A stretch of 64,000 nucleotides of DNA from Parahaliea mediterranea (GTDB lineage Bacteria; Pseudomonadota; Gammaproteobacteria; Pseudomonadales; Halieaceae), in the NCBI RefSeq assembly GCF_003402235.1, contig NZ_QEWO01000004.1, forward strand, positions 434,001 to 498,000. The letters run 5' to 3'. Under the pieces are notes generated by a model that saw only the letters and a list, made by a program, of their open reading frames with translations, was not told the origin of the DNA and searched no databases. Below are positions 42,793-50,335 of the stretch, piece by piece (positions within the stretch are counted from its first letter, which is position 1; every line of letters starts with the position of its first letter). The position numbers were made by a program, and so were the translations under genes.

Positions 42793-44109
42793 ATGAACGT
42801 CGGGTGGGGGTCAGCAGTGATGGAAGCCTTGTTTTGCAAGCGCTCTTTTCGATTTTGGGTGGCTTTTGCGCTGGGGGTCGCCTGGACGCCGCTGGCGCTG
42901 TCGGTGGTCATCGGGTTTTATCTTCTCGATCGCGGGGTGATCGATTCTTACGCCGATGTCTCCTACCGCATGCACCAGCAGATTGAGCCCGTTCAGCGCC
43001 TGCGCCTGCACATCCAGGGCGCGCTGGTGCCGGTGGATGAATACCTGGAAGACCGCCAGGCCCAGCACTTGCCGGCCTACCGCCTGCTGCGCACGCAGGT
43101 CGAGGAGGAGTTTGTCACCCTGTCGCAGTCGCTGAACGAGGAGCAGGCCCTGCAAACCCTGCTGCAGCAGGCCCACCAGGACTGGCAGAAGGCGGATGAG
43201 CTGGCCAGCCAGCTCCTGCACACGGTACGCCAGCACAGCGAGCCGGCGCTGGTGGAGGCAATGCTGGCCTATCATGGCCGGCTGGAATCCGCCATCGACA
43301 AGCTGGCCGCCATCTACCACCAGCTGGACGCGGTGGTGGAAGAGGACTACCGGGCCGCCGGCCGCTACTACGAGCGCTCGCTGTGGATTCTGGGCATTGC
43401 CGCTGTCATCTCCCTGTTCGCCATGATTACCAGTGTGCGCCTGGTCGGGCGGCTGCTGTCTGCCAGTGTCGACCGCCTGGTGGAGGGCGCCCTGAAGTTT
43501 GCTGGCGGTGAGCGCGAACACCGCATTGACGTGGTGGTGCCGCCCGAGCTGGGGCGCGTGGCCGAAGAGTTCAACCACATGATTGAGCGCATTCACAAAT
43601 CGGAATCCAAACTCGAAGAGATTGCCCGCCGGGACCCGCTCACGGGCCTGGCCAACCGGCGCGACTTTGACGAGACTCTGCCGGAAATGCGCGCCCAGAT
43701 CGACCGCTTCGGCGAGCAGTGGGCCGTGCTGGCGATGGATGTGGATCACTTCAAGGCGGTGAACGATACCCACGGCCACGCGGCGGGGGACGAGGTGCTA
43801 AAGCAGGTCTCGGCAATCATGGCGGCCAACCTGCGCCCCTACGACCGGCTGTTTCGCACCGGAGGCGAGGAATTCACTGTGCTGATGCCGAGGGCCGACC
43901 GGCAAATGGCCTGCGATGTAGCGGAACGCCTGCGGGCCACCATCGGAAATACGGTGATCCCCTACAAGGACATTGAACTGCGGGTGACGGTGAGCGTGGG
44001 TATCGCCCTTTCGGGCCAGCCCTGCGACACCGCGGCGCTGATGGAAACCGCCGACAATGCGCTCTACCAGGCCAAAACCAACGGCCGCAATCGTTGTGTA
44101 GTGGGTTAG
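42793..44109 (+). CDS. Membrane diguanylate cyclase with periplasmic sensor and HAMP domain
   Basis: The 438-aa protein has TM1 (residues ~21-45), a periplasmic helical region of ~150 residues, TM2 (~197-217), a HAMP domain (~217-270) and a C-terminal GGDEF domain with active site GGEEF (357-361). The product-inhibition I-site RxxD is present as RPYD (348-351), five residues before it, so the enzyme is probably an active, feedback-inhibited maker of cyclic di-GMP. The periplasmic helices resemble a four-helix-bundle sensor of unknown ligand. It stands alone, convergent with the outer-membrane barrel gene. Confidence 0.92.
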   Translation: MNVGWGSAVMEALFCKRSFRFWVAFALGVAWTPLALSVVIGFYLLDRGVIDSYADVSYRMHQQIEPVQRLRLHIQGALVPVDEYLEDRQAQHLPAYRLLRTQVEEEFVTLSQSLNEEQALQTLLQQAHQDWQKADELASQLLHTVRQHSEPALVEAMLAYHGRLESAIDKLAAIYHQLDAVVEEDYRAAGRYYERSLWILGIAAVISLFAMITSVRLVGRLLSASVDRLVEGALKFAGGEREHRIDVVVPPELGRVAEEFNHMIERIHKSESKLEEIARRDPLTGLANRRDFDETLPEMRAQIDRFGEQWAVLAMDVDHFKAVNDTHGHAAGDEVLKQVSAIMAANLRPYDRLFRTGGEEFTVLMPRADRQMACDVAERLRATIGNTVIPYKDIELRVTVSVGIALSGQPCDTAALMETADNALYQAKTNGRNRCVVG

Positions 44110-44122
44110 TTGTAGGTAACGG

Positions 44123-45850
44123 CTAGAAGCGCTCCTTCACCGTAAACAGCACCTGCACATCATCCACGTCGTCGTCCCGCACGAAGGGGAAGGCGAAATC
44201 AATGTGTATCACCGAGCCCTTTTCCGCCCGGCTGGAATTTAACCGGATGCCAAACCCGGCGTTGGCCAACACGCCGCCGTTGGAGCCGTTGTCGCGGTTT
44301 TCGTACCAGGCGCGCCCTACATCCACAAAGGCGGCAAAGCCCACCCGCAGCAGGCGGAAGGGGTGCCAGTCGGAGTAGTAGCGCTGTTCGATGTTCCATA
44401 CGAAGGAGCGGTCACCCACCTGGTAGTGCAAATCGTAGCCGCGCAGGCCGTTGCTGCCGCCCAGGGTGAGCTGGTTGTCGTCGGTGAGGCCGTCGGTGTA
44501 GTCCAGGCGCAGGCCGCTGAACAGGGCCCAGCGCTCGCTCTGCTTGTACTGGTAGCGGGTTTCCACTTCCCACCAGAAGTTCTCCAGTTCCTGATCACTA
44601 ACGCCGAAGAAGCCCGACAACTGGCTGCCCACCACCCAGAACTGGCGGTCATCGGCCAGCAGGGTATTGCTGTAGCCGCCGCTGAAGGCCAGCTGGTCGC
44701 GGGTGGCGCCCAGGCCCTCGGCGGAATAGCCCAGGGTCCAGGTGTAGCGCTCGCCGACAAACACATCCTCGGTGCGCCCGAGGTAGTCGAAGTTGTGCAG
44801 CTCGGCGAATTTGTCCTCCACGCTCTGGAAGCCGATATAGGGATAGCTGTAATCGCGGTCCTCGGGCAGCTGTGCCGGGGGAATGTCGGAGTCGCTGAAG
44901 CCGAAGCTATGGGCCTCGTAGTTGTAGCCCAGCAGCCAGCGGTTCACCCGCTGGTCTACCTGCACATCGGCGGCCAGGCCGCCGTAGACCCGGTACTGCT
45001 CGCGCTCGTGATCAAACTCGGATACCTCGTCGCCACGAAACCACAGTTTTTCTTCCAGCTTCTGGCTGTCCAGGCTGGTGCCGGCGGACCAGGGCTCATA
45101 AACCGAGAAGAACGGCTTCTCCAACCGCAGGCCGTGGTCGTAGCCGTCGTCGTTGTCGGTGTAGCGGGCGCGCATCTGCCAACGGCTGCCAAACAGGGCC
45201 GGGTCGGCATAGAGCAGGGTGTAACCGGCGCGCTCTTCGTCGCTGTCGTACTCCACCAGTACCTGCTTTCCGGTGCCGAGGAAGTTGGCGTCGCGAAAGC
45301 CAATGGCGTAGGCGTTCTCGCCGCCGCTGCGGCTCAGGGACAGGGACGGGGTAAAGGTCCAGATATCGCGGGTGAGCACCTCCACATCCACCACGTCGCC
45401 GCACCAGCGCCAGGGCCGCACGCGCGCGTCGTAGATAAAACGCAGGTTGCGCAGGATGCGCTCGGACTCCTCGGCCCGGCGCGGCTCAAACACATCCCCC
45501 TCGCGCAGCAGCATCTGATCTTCCAGCACCCATTCGCGGGTGATGCTGTGCAGCTCATTCGCCCAGCGGTAGAGGGTGCTGTTTTCTTCCGGGTCTTCCA
45601 TGTTGAAGACGGAAAAGCGCTGGTAGCGGATGCTGCGAATACGCACGTTGGCGGGCAAGCGCGCCACCAGGTCGTCGTGGGCCGCAGAGGGTTGAAAGCG
45701 GAAGGCATCGGAATAGTCCTGCTCCGCTACGGTTACGCACTGCTCGCCGGCGCTTTGCTGGGCCATCGCCGGCAGGGCGCACAGCAACAGGGCCGCCAGC
45801 GCGGCGCCCCAACACCACCCGAGTGGCCAACCCCCAGCGCCTTGCACCAT
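44123..45850 (-). CDS. BamA/TamA-family outer-membrane protein
   Basis: The ~575-aa protein has a signal peptide, a POTRA-like N-terminal region (ARLPANVRIRSIRYQRFSVFNMEDPEE...REGDVFEPRRAEESERILRNLRFIYDARVRP) and a 16-strand type barrel with the L6 motif as GLRGYD (VRGF/Y in the family), ending in aromatic F (LFTVKERF). Omp85 proteins insert or secrete outer-membrane proteins; this short version has about one or two POTRA domains, so it is not BamA. Some relatives are seen near lipases and patatins. The second ATG (45850) is used because AAGGAGG precedes it by eight bases. Confidence 0.83.
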   Translation of the reverse strand: MVQGAGGWPLGWCWGAALAALLLCALPAMAQQSAGEQCVTVAEQDYSDAFRFQPSAAHDDLVARLPANVRIRSIRYQRFSVFNMEDPEENSTLYRWANELHSITREWVLEDQMLLREGDVFEPRRAEESERILRNLRFIYDARVRPWRWCGDVVDVEVLTRDIWTFTPSLSLSRSGGENAYAIGFRDANFLGTGKQVLVEYDSDEERAGYTLLYADPALFGSRWQMRARYTDNDDGYDHGLRLEKPFFSVYEPWSAGTSLDSQKLEEKLWFRGDEVSEFDHEREQYRVYGGLAADVQVDQRVNRWLLGYNYEAHSFGFSDSDIPPAQLPEDRDYSYPYIGFQSVEDKFAELHNFDYLGRTEDVFVGERYTWTLGYSAEGLGATRDQLAFSGGYSNTLLADDRQFWVVGSQLSGFFGVSDQELENFWWEVETRYQYKQSERWALFSGLRLDYTDGLTDDNQLTLGGSNGLRGYDLHYQVGDRSFVWNIEQRYYSDWHPFRLLRVGFAAFVDVGRAWYENRDNGSNGGVLANAGFGIRLNSSRAEKGSVIHIDFAFPFVRDDDVDDVQVLFTVKERF

Positions 45851-46019
45851 AGCCTGCCTCCTTATCATGATCTCAAGATAGCCCGGGCGCCGCGGGCCGG
45901 CAATGCCCCCTGTCGCCGGCTGTACTCAGCTTCTGCGCGGCGCTACACTTGCCCCGGGTTTGGCACCGGGCCGGCCAGGGGAAGTGCGTGGCGCGCCGCC
46001 CATAAGACAGGAGTGCTCA

Positions 46020-47606
46020 GTGTCAGCTCAGTTGCAACAACATCTCAAGGCCCTGTCCACGCCGGACACACTGGCCCTGCTGCAGCGCATCAACCGCGGT
46101 ATCGAGAAGGAAAGCCTGCGCATCAGTGAGGCCGGACGCATTGCCCAAAGCCCCCACCCCGCCGCCCTCGGCTCCGCCCTGACCCACTCCTCCATCACCA
46201 CGGATTATTCCGAGGCCCTGCTGGAATTCATCACGCCGGTGGACACGGGAGTGGAGTCCAGCCTGCAGACCCTCGCGGACATCCACCGCTTTGTGTACAG
46301 CCAACTGGACGGCGAAATCCTGTGGAGCGCCAGCATGCCCTGCGTGGTGGCCGGCAACGACAGCATACCCGTGGCGCAATACGGCAGCTCCAACGTGGCG
46401 CGGATGAAAACCGTGTACCGCTACGGGCTTGGCCATCGCTACGGCCGCGCCATGCAGGTGATTTCGGGCATCCACTACAACTTTTCCCTGCCTACCGAAT
46501 TCTGGCAGCGCGAATGGCTGCAAGCCGGCGCCAGCGGCACCCTCGAAGACTGGGTAACCAGCCGCTACCTGGGGCTCATTCGCAACTTCCACCGTTACTC
46601 CTGGCTACTGATCTACCTGTTTGGCGCCTCGCCGGCGCTGTGCGCCAGCTTCCTGCGCGGGCGCGACGGCCACGGCCTGCAGGCCCTGGACCCAGAGGGC
46701 AAAACCCTCTACCTGCCCCACGCCACCGCCCTGCGCATGGGCGACCTTGGCTACAGCAGCGTGGCCCAGCGCGACCTGCGGGTGTGCTACAACAGCCTGG
46801 ACAATTACGTGGATGCCCTGCGCCAGGGCATCATGCAGCCGCGGCCGGAATACCGCCACATTCCCAGCGGCCAGCAGGGCGACTACCAGCAACTGAACAC
46901 CAGCCTGCTGCAGATCGAGAACGAGTTCTACAGCACCATTCGCCCCAAGCGGGTGGCCTACTCGGGCGAGACGCCCCTGAGCGCCCTGCGCCGCGGCGGC
47001 ATCGAATACGTGGAAGTGCGCTGCATCGATGTGTCGCCCTTCAGCCCGGTGGGGCTGGACGCCGAGCAGATCCGCTTTCTCGACAGCTTCCTGCTGTTCT
47101 GCCTGCTTAAAGACAGCCCCGCCTGCGACGAGGCCGAGCAGGACCGTATCCAGGCCAACCTGTCGGCGGTCGTCAATCGCGGCCGCGAACCGGGCCTGGC
47201 GCTGGCGCGCCGGCACGACAGCTGCACGCTGCAGCAGTGGGCAAGCGAGTTGCTGGGCGAAATCGGCCAGCTGGCCGGTCTGCTGGATACCGCCCACGGC
47301 GGCGAGGCCTACCAGGCGGCCCTGCAAGCCCAGCAGGCCAAGGTCGACGACCCGGCGCTCACCCCGTCGGCGCGGGTGCTGCGGGAACTCACCGAGCGCA
47401 ACCTGCCCTACTTTCGCTGGGCCCTGGCCCAGAGCCAGCACTGGGCCGAGTACTTTCGCAGCGCGCCACTGGCCGCTGAAAGCCACCAGCGCTTCGTCCG
47501 CGAAAGCAGCGAATCGCTGGCCGCCCAGCGCGCTATCGAGGCCGCCGACAACATCAGCTTCGAAGCCTACCTGGAACGCTTCTACGCCCAGTACGAGGCG
47601 GTCTGA
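46020..47606 (+). CDS. gshA: Glutamate-cysteine ligase
   Basis: The 528-aa enzyme joins glutamate and cysteine, the first step of glutathione synthesis. Features of the proteobacterial type I family include RGIEKESLRI near the N-terminus, LTHSSITTDYSEALLEFITPV (substrate and ATP-site residues), YGLGHRYGRAMQVISGIHYNFSLP and GIEYVEVRCIDVSPFSPVG. The start is GTG at 46020, preceded by AGGAG; the longer frame would add a non-homologous leader. Followed 11 bp later by acpH. Confidence 0.96.
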   Translation: MSAQLQQHLKALSTPDTLALLQRINRGIEKESLRISEAGRIAQSPHPAALGSALTHSSITTDYSEALLEFITPVDTGVESSLQTLADIHRFVYSQLDGEILWSASMPCVVAGNDSIPVAQYGSSNVARMKTVYRYGLGHRYGRAMQVISGIHYNFSLPTEFWQREWLQAGASGTLEDWVTSRYLGLIRNFHRYSWLLIYLFGASPALCASFLRGRDGHGLQALDPEGKTLYLPHATALRMGDLGYSSVAQRDLRVCYNSLDNYVDALRQGIMQPRPEYRHIPSGQQGDYQQLNTSLLQIENEFYSTIRPKRVAYSGETPLSALRRGGIEYVEVRCIDVSPFSPVGLDAEQIRFLDSFLLFCLLKDSPACDEAEQDRIQANLSAVVNRGREPGLALARRHDSCTLQQWASELLGEIGQLAGLLDTAHGGEAYQAALQAQQAKVDDPALTPSARVLRELTERNLPYFRWALAQSQHWAEYFRSAPLAAESHQRFVRESSESLAAQRAIEAADNISFEAYLERFYAQYEAV

Positions 47607-47617
47607 ACCGCGGCACC

Positions 47618-48229
47618 GTGAACTTCCTTGCCCACTTCCACCTCGCCTGGCCGGACCCGGGCCTGGTGGCGGGCGCGCTGGAGGGCGACTATCTCAAGGG
47701 CCCCCTGTGCGGCCAGTGCAGCCGGGACATCGAGGCCGGGGTCAAACTGCACCGGGCGGTGGACGCCTACACCGACAGCCACCCGGTACTGGCGGCCCTG
47801 CGCCAGCAGTTCCCGCCGCACCTGCGCCGCTATGCGGGCATCGTCACGGATATCAGCTTCGACCACTACCTGAGCCTAAACTGGCGCCAGTACCACCCGC
47901 ACCCACTGCCGGACTTCAGCCGCGCGGTGTACCGCGTGCTGCAGGCGCGCCAGCCGGAGTTGGGCCCCGGCGCCCAGCGCATGGCCCAGCGCCTTACGGA
48001 CTACGACATACTCAACGCCTACCATCGCTGGGACGCAGTGACCGGCACCGCCGAGCGCATCGGCCAGCGCCTGCGCCGCGGCAACGCCCTGGCGGGCCTA
48101 GCGCCGCACCTGCAACCCCTGCGCCCGGCCATGGAAGCGGCCTTTGTGGACTTTTATCCGCAGCTGCAGGACTTTGCCGCTGATTTCCGCCGGCGACTGA
48201 ACCAATCTGGCGCGGGCGACTCCTACTAA
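47618..48229 (+). CDS. acpH: Acyl carrier protein phosphodiesterase
   Basis: The 203-aa enzyme removes the phosphopantetheine group from ACP. It has the family opener MNFLAHFHLAWPDPGLVAGALEGDYLKG, the HD-like metal motif (KLHRAVDAYTDSHP) and DISFDHYLSLNW. It starts with GTG and is the second gene of the gshA unit. Confidence 0.93.
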   Translation: MNFLAHFHLAWPDPGLVAGALEGDYLKGPLCGQCSRDIEAGVKLHRAVDAYTDSHPVLAALRQQFPPHLRRYAGIVTDISFDHYLSLNWRQYHPHPLPDFSRAVYRVLQARQPELGPGAQRMAQRLTDYDILNAYHRWDAVTGTAERIGQRLRRGNALAGLAPHLQPLRPAMEAAFVDFYPQLQDFAADFRRRLNQSGAGDSY

Positions 48230-48245
48230 TGCCCCAGCCACCTGA

Positions 48246-48290
48246 CGGTCACCCGGCTGTCACTCGACTGTCATCCGGCTGTCACTCGAC
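48246..48290. promoter_or_regulatory. 11-bp phased CTGTCAY repeats, possible PhoB box before dsbB
   Basis: CTGTCAC, CTGTCAT and CTGTCAC follow each other at exact 11-bp spacing (7-mer plus 4), with a weaker copy (GGTCACC) on the left. A 15-nt segment (CGGCTGTCACTCGAC) occurs exactly twice at 48254 and 48276. Direct CTGTCAT heptamers with 4-bp spacers are the published PhoB-box pattern, although the spacers here are GC-rich. It lies 93 bp before dsbB and just after the acpH stop, so it may also be one of the stop-proximal tandem repeats. Confidence 0.5.
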
Positions 48291-48382
48291 ATGGCGGGCG
48301 CGCGCCGCACATTGCGCCGCCCAACGAAAGGCACTAACGTAGCCGCCGTAGCCGCGCACCCCTGGTAAGGACACACATCATC

Positions 48383-48889
48383 ATGCTGCAATCCCTGTCA
48401 CCCCGCCTGGTCTTCTTCGGCCTTGCCCTGCTGTCACTGGTTTCCATGCTGTTTGCCTACTACTACCTGCAACAGCACCTGGGCCTGGCGCCCTGCCCCC
48501 TGTGCATGACCCAGCGCGTTGCCGTGGTTGCCGTGGGCGTGTTCGCCCTGCTGGCGGCCCTGCACAACCCGCCCGGCTGGGGGCGCCGGCTGTACGCCGG
48601 GCTGTGCCTGCTGGCGGCGGCCTTCGGCGCGGCGGTGGCCGGCCGCCATGTATGGCTGCAGCATTTGCCGGAAGACCAGGTGCCCGCCTGCGGCCCCTCG
48701 CTGGAGTACATGCTGGAAACCCTGCCCTTTTCGGAAACCGTGAGCATGGTGCTGATGGGCGATGGCAACTGCGCCGAAACCATGTGGACCTTCCTCGGCC
48801 TCACCATCCCGGAACAGACCCTGCTGCTGTTTGTTGTCATGCTGCTGGCCAGCCTGTGGCAGATGCTGCGCCCCCGGCCCACCGCCTGA
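48383..48889 (+). CDS. dsbB: Disulfide bond formation protein B
   Basis: The 168-aa membrane protein reoxidises DsbA and passes electrons to quinones. It has four membrane helices, the first periplasmic pair C38-PL-C41 (APCPLCMTQR) and the second pair C103 and C130 in the loop between helices 3 and 4. The spacing is as in E. coli DsbB. No dsbA gene is nearby. Confidence 0.96.
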   Translation: MLQSLSPRLVFFGLALLSLVSMLFAYYYLQQHLGLAPCPLCMTQRVAVVAVGVFALLAALHNPPGWGRRLYAGLCLLAAAFGAAVAGRHVWLQHLPEDQVPACGPSLEYMLETLPFSETVSMVLMGDGNCAETMWTFLGLTIPEQTLLLFVVMLLASLWQMLRPRPTA

Positions 48890-48972
48890 GCCGCACGCGG
48901 CGAGCTATTGCCGCCCTCCCGGCGGGCGGCTTATAGTAGTCGGCCAAGCCATGGTGCGAACGAGGCCGGGAC

Positions 48973-49455
48973 ATGCCACACCGCAGTGAAGATCCAAGGG
49001 AACAATTCGAAGCGGTAGAACGCCTGCTGACCGCCTGGCTAAAAGAGCGGCGCGCCCTGCTCACCCACTACACCGCCGTGGTTGTCGCCCTCGACGGCGA
49101 ACCCTCCCCCGCCAGCCTGCACCGCCGCCAGCTCGACCTGTGCAGCCTGCTGGTGGACTACATCTCCGCCGGGCATTTTGAAGTGTTCCACGAACTGGTG
49201 GAGGAGGCCGAGCGCTTCAACGACGGCAGCTGCAACCTGGCGGCGGAGCTGATACCCGCCATCAGCGACACCACCGAAGTCATTCTCGCCTACGAAGAGA
49301 AGTACACCGGCACAAGCCGCATTGATGAAACAGTCACGCGCGACCTGTCGGCGCTGGGCGAAATGCTGGAGCTGCGGTTCGAGCTGGAGGACCGGCTGAT
49401 CGCCGGCCTGCACAACCGGCACCGGCGGCAGATTGCCACCGCACGCTCGGCCTAG
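48973..49455 (+). CDS. rsd: Rsd/AlgQ family anti-sigma factor
   Basis: The 160-aa protein matches Rsd/AlgQ: WLKERRALL near the N-terminus, DLCSLLVDYISAGHFEVFHELVEEAERF and the C-terminal ELRFELEDRLIAGLH. Rsd binds region 4 of sigma-70 and lowers its activity in stationary phase. It is the last host gene before the low-GC element. Confidence 0.92.
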   Translation: MPHRSEDPREQFEAVERLLTAWLKERRALLTHYTAVVVALDGEPSPASLHRRQLDLCSLLVDYISAGHFEVFHELVEEAERFNDGSCNLAAELIPAISDTTEVILAYEEKYTGTSRIDETVTRDLSALGEMLELRFELEDRLIAGLHNRHRRQIATARSA

Positions 49456-49487
49456 CGGCCACTGCAAGCTCAGCCTAGTGGCCAGCG
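49445..49487. repeat. Imperfect 23-nt repeat covering the rsd stop codon
   Basis: GCTCGGCCTAGCGGCCACTG (49445) and GCTCAGCCTAGTGGCCAGCG (49468) match at 16 of 20 positions. The first copy includes the rsd stop codon (TAG at 49453). Confidence 0.7.
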
Positions 49488-49509
49488 CTATCGGCCCCAC
49501 CCTCCCCAG

Positions 49510-49517
49510 AAATAAAA
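49510..49517. repeat. Left copy of 8-bp target-site duplication (AAATAAAA)
   Basis: It is immediately outside the left GGGTATC tip. The same eight bases lie immediately outside the right tip. Confidence 0.75.
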
Positions 49518-49540
49518 GGGTATCCAAATTATCTGGCTGG
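49518..49540 (+). repeat. Left terminal inverted repeat
   Basis: It matches the complement of 58446-58468 at 17 of 23 positions, including the first seven bases. The subterminal 12-mer CAAATTATCTGG (49525-49536) also occurs, inverted and exact, at 58406-58417. Confidence 0.7.
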
Positions 49541-49826
49541 AACGGATGGCTACAATTCGTATCAACAAATGATTGCTGGCTGGGATTTAAAATTCAGCGG
49601 GGCAATGGCAACAACATCGCATTATTGTGTAAAACACAGATAACTGTACAAACAATGAATCGTTCTAAAGTGTCCTCGGCGGCTGAAGATTGCAGACTAA
49701 CGATCTACCGCTGTCGCCACGAAGCAGACATTCTGTCATTGATCGATTTATGTTTAACTTGGCTTTCGATACGTTAACTCCAATGTTGCCTAATGACCAT
49801 TTGTGAACTGCTATTTGTAAGTATCT
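49541..49826. other. Left end of the element, no gene seen
   Basis: AT-rich, no open frame with a believable start and ribosome-binding site. An open frame from 49433 crosses the rsd end and the TIR and is not credible. Confidence 0.5.
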
Positions 49827-50255
49827 TCACCCTGTGCCGGACATGTAAATTCCCAGTCCAAATGCCAATACAAAGGATGGAATTACTCCGGTGCTAATTA
49901 GCATATAGCGGCTAGCCCTCGCCAAGCCCTTGGCATCGTCAGTTTGAAGACATTTCTTTCGTTTAAAAACGGCGTATACGCAAATCAGGTTGAATAGGAT
50001 CGCCAGCATTGCGAAGATCAGCTTGTATAAAAACAGCCCTTCGAAGTGACGCTCTTGTAGCATAAGTAAGCCTGTGCCAAGTATAACAAGCAGGGCAGGC
50101 AGTTCTATCCACAGATCGGTGACTGCATGCATGCTTGCGGCTCGTAGATTCGCTTCTGGACTGGCAGTCCCATCGCGTTCAATCACCCACTCTGCGCCGA
50201 CCACACCTATCCAGACGCCAACTGCTAGTAGGTGAATAACGAGAACTAAAGTCAT
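49827..50255 (-). CDS. Small four-helix integral membrane protein, unknown function
   Basis: The 142-aa protein has four membrane helices: residues ~2-22 (VLVIHLLAVGVWIGVVGAEW), ~50-68, ~75-97 and ~118-139. A His and a Glu lie within the first helix and loop (H8, E22, E26), a layout seen in CopD/DUF2269-like proteins, but the match is too loose to name. AGGAG precedes the start. It follows the TonB-dependent receptor gene on the same strand with an 80-bp gap, so they may act together in uptake. Confidence 0.7.
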   Translation of the reverse strand: MTLVLVIHLLAVGVWIGVVGAEWVIERDGTASPEANLRAASMHAVTDLWIELPALLVILGTGLLMLQERHFEGLFLYKLIFAMLAILFNLICVYAVFKRKKCLQTDDAKGLARASRYMLISTGVIPSFVLAFGLGIYMSGTG

Positions 50256-50335
50256 AGTCTGCTCCTGTCCATGGGACTACTGATATTTTTCTATGCCAAC
50301 CATCTCTCGCTGACACACAGGTACCGATTCATTGT

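Noticed and set aside
49433-49777. An open frame of 114 codons across the left end of the element
   Set aside because: It starts within rsd, crosses the TIR, and has no ribosome-binding site or protein-like composition.
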